A DNA stretch of 64,000 nucleotides from Candidatus Eubacterium faecigallinarum. Lineage in GTDB: Bacteria; Bacillota; Clostridia; Oscillospirales; Acutalibacteraceae. The translations under genes and the position numbers were made by a program. Shown here in pieces: positions 61,265 through 64,000 of this stretch (positions are counted from its first letter, which is position 1; each line of letters opens with the position of its first letter). The notes below the pieces were generated by a model. It did no database searches, was not told where the DNA came from, and was given only the letters and a program-made list of their open reading frames with translations. The stretch lies in assembly GCA_019115455.1 (NCBI GenBank), contig DXDN01000008.1, positions 1 through 64,000 of the forward strand. The letters run 5' to 3'.

Positions 61265-61567
61265 TTACTTTACCCCCTCCATAGTTATTGCGCCTACGTG
61301 GCACGCTTTTACGCAAATGCCGCAGCCTTTGCAGTGATTGTAGTCAAATTCTCCTCTTTTGCCGTCAACTACGGGAATACAACTGTCCGGGCAAACAGGA
61401 ACGCACATAAGACAATGGATGCACTTTTCCTCGTCAATCTGCGGCTTGATTGATGACCACTCGCCGGTGTTAAAGGATTCTGAGGTCTTTTCGCCGTAAA
61501 TCTGCATTCCGAGTGTAAGGTCCTGCCACGAACAATCAAGATGAAGTTTATTAATATCTGATTTCAT
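61265..61567 (-). CDS. porD: 2-oxoacid:ferredoxin oxidoreductase delta subunit (2x[4Fe-4S])
   Basis: A 100-residue ferredoxin-like subunit with two cluster motifs, CIHCLMCVPVCP and CKGCGICVKAC. It passes electrons out to ferredoxin. ATG 61567 has GGAGG 7 bases upstream and is preferred over the TTG at 61573 that overlaps porC. Confidence 0.92.
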   Translation of the reverse strand: MKSDINKLHLDCSWQDLTLGMQIYGEKTSESFNTGEWSSIKPQIDEEKCIHCLMCVPVCPDSCIPVVDGKRGEFDYNHCKGCGICVKACHVGAITMEGVK

Positions 61568-61569
61568 TT

Positions 61570-62151
61570 TCAAGCCTCCTGCTGCACTTCTTCATAAGCC
61601 ATTTTAAGGGCGTTCATATTACCCTCAATTACCTCCGGCTTGGAAGAAAATTTATGATTAAAAGAATTTTGCATCTCGTTAAAGAAAGTTTCCTTATCCA
61701 TAACGCCCGACACCTTGACTATTGCCGCCAACATGGGCGTATTGGGGAAATATTTTCCAAGGCATGCCTTAGATATCCTTCTGGCGTCAATTGTATAAAC
61801 CTTTCCCTTATAACCAGGGATTTTGCTCCTTATAAATTCAGGAGATTTATGAGTATTTACAACTATTGCCCCCGTGTCCTTAAGACCTTCGGTAACATTG
61901 ACAACGTCCAGCAGTCCGCTGTCAACCACAACAACATAATCCGGCTCGTAAATATTTGAATGAACCCTAATCTCTTTTTTGCTTATTCGGTTATAAGCGG
62001 TAATAGGCGCACCCATACGTTCCGGACCGTATTCAGGAAATCCCTGAACATAGCAGCCCGTCTTAAACGCAGCATCAGCAAGAAGCAGAGCGGCTGTCTT
62101 AGCGCCCTGTCCTCCGCGTCCGTGCCAGCGAATTTCTGTTAAATCTGACAT
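61570..62151 (-). CDS. porC: 2-oxoacid:ferredoxin oxidoreductase gamma subunit
   Basis: A 193-residue subunit. RWHGRGGQGAKTAALLLADAAFKTG is the gamma-subunit start and GFPEYGPERMGAPI is conserved. It stabilises CoA binding. GAGGG lies 7 bases before ATG 62151. It is the first gene of porCDAB and lies directly after the T-box leader. Confidence 0.93.
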   Translation of the reverse strand: MSDLTEIRWHGRGGQGAKTAALLLADAAFKTGCYVQGFPEYGPERMGAPITAYNRISKKEIRVHSNIYEPDYVVVVDSGLLDVVNVTEGLKDTGAIVVNTHKSPEFIRSKIPGYKGKVYTIDARRISKACLGKYFPNTPMLAAIVKVSGVMDKETFFNEMQNSFNHKFSSKPEVIEGNMNALKMAYEEVQQEA

Positions 62152-62182
62152 CTTAATCCCTCTTTCTCATAATTTATATAAC

Positions 62183-62425
62183 AAAAAAGTCTCCTTGCCA
62201 AAAGGCAAAGAGACGATATTATAACCGCGGTACCACTCTTATTCGTAAAACGCACTTTATGTACTGACATACACTATCCCGATACCGGAGGAGACCGTCT
62301 GCGCTTACTTTAGTTCGGCGCAGCCACTCAGAGAGGATATTTTGTTTAAAGCAATACCGGCTCGCATCAACCGCCGGCTCTCTGAAAAAGCTGAATAAAC
62401 AAAACCTGTTCTCATCAACGTGTTA
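62183..62425 (-). promoter_or_regulatory. T-box leader (tRNA-sensing riboswitch) of porCDAB, probable isoleucine specifier
   Basis: The minus strand carries the conserved T-box AGAGTGGTACCGCGG (62239-62225). A terminator hairpin GTCTC/GAGAC with TTGCC/GGCAA and a T6 tail (62214-62183) follows. Stem I is visible: GATGAGAA near its base, AGAGAGCCGG with TGCGAGCCGG in the distal part, TTTTGTTTA pairing exactly with TAAACAAAA, and TCTGAG after the specifier region. Aligning with the GAA-XXX-N3-YYY-GAG layout places the specifier at ATC (62338-62336), an isoleucine codon. T-boxes sense uncharged tRNA and allow readthrough. Leader confidence is high; the specifier is less certain. This fills the 62152-62486 gap. 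Confidence 0.85.
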
Positions 62426-62486
62426 ATATTATGTAGGTTATTATATTACTTTTGGTTAAAAAAGTCAATTATTTTGTTTAAATACC

Positions 62487-63248
62487 TTAGAAAACATCAT
62501 TGCTTATAAGCAGTCTTAAAATTATCACAGCGGCGCTTGCAGTAATTGCTGCCGCTTTAATTATTTTATTTCTGCGTTTAATTTTTCCCGAGGACTCTAT
62601 CTGAGCCTGTTCATTGATTATTTCCGCCAACTCGTCATATTTGCCGCTGCCGCCGTTTGATTCGCCGTCAATGTCGTAAAGATTATAAAGAAAAGTAAGT
62701 GTTTTAAGCGTATAATTCTTTGATTTAAGATAATCGCAAAGCGCTCTGAGAAACCGCCTGTCATCCTTATATTTTTTAAAATCCTCGCTGTCTTTAATCT
62801 CATTTACCGCATACGAGATCTTCAAAATATTCTTCTGTGAAAAAGCCATATCAATCATTTTCAAAAGGCGGTCGATTCCTACGATATATTCGCTGTTCTG
62901 CTTTTTGACTTCTGCGTCAATCTTATCAAAAATTTCGTCGGGCGACGATTCAAAATCAGGTGCGGTCTTAGCTGAACTTTGATTTGCCGAATCGACAGGA
63001 ATTTCAAAGTCACTTTCGGTGGGAATATTGCTTTTAGGTTTTGTTGGCGCCTTGCTTTGCGGTGGAACGGAGGAGGTATTACCTCTCTTTCTTGCCAAAG
63101 AAACCGCTTCTTTATACGAAGAGTGAAGCTGACGAAATTTTTCCGGCTGTTCCTCGGGATGATACTCCTTTGACTTTAGAGCATAGGCGCTTTTAATTGC
63201 CCTAATATCATCCGTAGGCTCAATCCCCAAAAGATTCCAGTCAATCAT
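62487..63248 (-). CDS. Membrane-tethered J-domain protein with HPE motif
   Basis: A 253-residue protein. Residues 1-60 are a J-domain (WNLLGIEPTDDIRAIKSAYALKSKEYHP, then FRQLHSSYKEAV), but the invariant HPD tripeptide reads HPE. A Ser/Pro/Lys linker (65-110), a helical middle, and one C-terminal helix (AAAITASAAVIILRLLI) follow, giving a tail anchor. ATG 63248 has GAGGAGGAAG upstream; it overlaps the HSP70 stop by 8 bases. It is probably a dedicated partner of that chaperone. HPE may weaken ATPase stimulation. Confidence 0.8.
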   Translation of the reverse strand: MIDWNLLGIEPTDDIRAIKSAYALKSKEYHPEEQPEKFRQLHSSYKEAVSLARKRGNTSSVPPQSKAPTKPKSNIPTESDFEIPVDSANQSSAKTAPDFESSPDEIFDKIDAEVKKQNSEYIVGIDRLLKMIDMAFSQKNILKISYAVNEIKDSEDFKKYKDDRRFLRALCDYLKSKNYTLKTLTFLYNLYDIDGESNGGSGKYDELAEIINEQAQIESSGKIKRRNKIIKAAAITASAAVIILRLLISNDVF

Positions 63249-64000
63249 AATCTTCCTCCTCAATTCCGTAAAACGGGTCGTTATCCGTATAATCTATAAT
63301 ATCAAGAAACTTTGAAAAATTCACAGAGGCTTCTCTGATTTTTCTTAAATTCTGTGACTCCACAACTGAATTAAAATATTGCAGTCTGCTTCGTATCAGC
63401 GCTCTTGTATCCGCTTTTGACTCCTCAAAAAGCCGTTGAGCTCTGGCGTTCAGATATTTTACCTCATCGTTATTTCTGGGGTGAATTTTCAGTTTTTCCA
63501 GCTCTGCAAGCTTTTTTCTGATTTCTTCATCTGACAGAGTATTATTGCTGATAATCGTTTTGCTCTTGGTTTTGTTCGTACCTATACGAGTAACGTCCAC
63601 CTGCAAGATGCCGTTTATATCATATGTAAGCCTGACAGTTACTCCCTCCCTGCCTGCCGGTGCAGGCGGAACGCTTACGCTGATTTCGCCGAGTTTAAGA
63701 TTGCTGTCAAAATAATATTTTTCACCCTGTGCGATACTTATGGTAATCTTTTTCTGTTTATCTACAGAGGTGCAAAAATCGTGCTCGACGCTTGCCGGAA
63801 GAGTTGTGTTGCGTTCAATAAGCGGGAAAAACAACGGTCTGTACGGATCTTCATCGTTATAATTATCAATTCCGAGAGTGAACGGACAAATATCCGTTAA
63901 AACCACGTCCTTGATATCGGCGTTTCTGCTTTTTACTCCCGTTACCACTCCTACGCCCAAAGCGACGGCTGTATCGGGTGAAACAGAGCATTTTATCTCA
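63241..64000 (-). CDS. HSP70/DnaK-family chaperone, C-terminal part (gene runs off the window)
   Basis: About 253 codons are visible. The first residues (SPDTAVALGVGVV) match the end of the ATPase domain (PDEAVAxGAA). A substrate-binding domain follows: DVVLTDICPFTLGI, then IERNTTLPAS, KLGEISVSVPPAPAGREGVTVRL and GILQVDVT. The C-terminal lid is short and ends in DPFYGIEEEDYD. It differs from housekeeping DnaK in loop lengths and tail. The gene continues past 64000, so no start is given. It pairs with the J-domain protein. Confidence 0.85.
   Translation of the reverse strand, partial: EIKCSVSPDTAVALGVGVVTGVKSRNADIKDVVLTDICPFTLGIDNYNDEDPYRPLFFPLIERNTTLPASVEHDFCTSVDKQKKITISIAQGEKYYFDSNLKLGEISVSVPPAPAGREGVTVRLTYDINGILQVDVTRIGTNKTKSKTIISNNTLSDEEIRKKLAELEKLKIHPRNNDEVKYLNARAQRLFEESKADTRALIRSRLQYFNSVVESQNLRKIREASVNFSKFLDIIDYTDNDPFYGIEEEDYD

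Noticed and set aside
62160-62486. Leader assigned to the J-domain gene
   Set aside because: The T-box reads on the minus strand toward porC and lies downstream of the J-domain gene stop, so it belongs to porCDAB.

Overview
The window reads as chromosome of a Gram-positive, anaerobic, endospore-forming member of the Clostridia, most like the Oscillospiraceae/Ruminococcus group. Supporting signs are the dipicolinate synthase pair (spoVFAB), ferredoxin-linked 2-oxoacid oxidoreductase, fermentative enzymes (acetate kinase, L-lactate dehydrogenase, formate-THF ligase), Rex, the tepA-(ylzJ)-ftsK neighbourhood, a preQ1-I riboswitch, a T-box leader, strong AGGAGG-type ribosome sites, and many U-tailed hairpin terminators. 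The genus is an inference; no rRNA is present. Most of the window is ordinary, densely packed core genome.

Layout. 1-2.6 kb: a lipoyl-less E2-type acyltransferase, preQ1-controlled queT and a drug/metabolite exporter. 2.6-5.75 kb: an AT-rich accessory island with an XRE regulator facing a membrane-anchored surface protein across a palindromic operator region, a decayed reading frame, an orphan PD-(D/E)XK nuclease-like protein, duplicated terminator-like repeats, and a TTTTGGTGCA repeat cluster next to tRNA-Pro. This looks like the remains of an element integrated at the 3' end of that tRNA. 5.75-13.5 kb: tRNA-Pro, tRNA-Leu(UAG), then a long minus-strand operon tepA-ylzJ?-uppP-like-ftsK-ygiQ-comEA-comF. 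13.6-18.2 kb: acn-icd-rex plus an unknown gene. 18.2-25.3 kb: alaS-hinT-PRTase-lipoprotein-ldh, a YdbC/PC4 protein and ackA. 25.4-33.3 kb: tmcAL, then lacZ-type GH2, comEC-like, holA and rnmV. 33.4-40.9 kb: femX-alr, a ZIP transporter, a FliB-like protein, cysK, a PAP2 protein and putP.

41-42.7 kb is a second accessory patch: a small protein, a small lipoprotein, a long inverted-repeat element, and a truncated second copy of the tRNA-Leu(GAG) 3' end with its own terminator. 42.7-50.4 kb: gph, potABCD, spoVFAB and murC. 50.4-57.8 kb: a membrane protein, a lipoprotein, a phosphoesterase, an alpha/beta hydrolase, and the fhs-tsaE-tsaB-rpiB operon. 57.9-64 kb: rodA/ftsW, porCDAB behind a T-box leader, a membrane-tethered J-domain protein and the 3' part of an HSP70 gene running off the window.

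The most interesting signal is the T-box leader in front of the four-subunit 2-oxoacid:ferredoxin oxidoreductase. By alignment its specifier reads AUC (isoleucine), which suggests the enzyme works in branched-chain amino acid synthesis by reductive carboxylation rather than only as pyruvate oxidoreductase. Other points worth a look are a UppP-family protein that lacks expected catalytic residues, the island at tRNA-Pro, the inverted-repeat element beside tRNA-Leu, and a possible Rex-type operator in the acn-icd-rex promoter.
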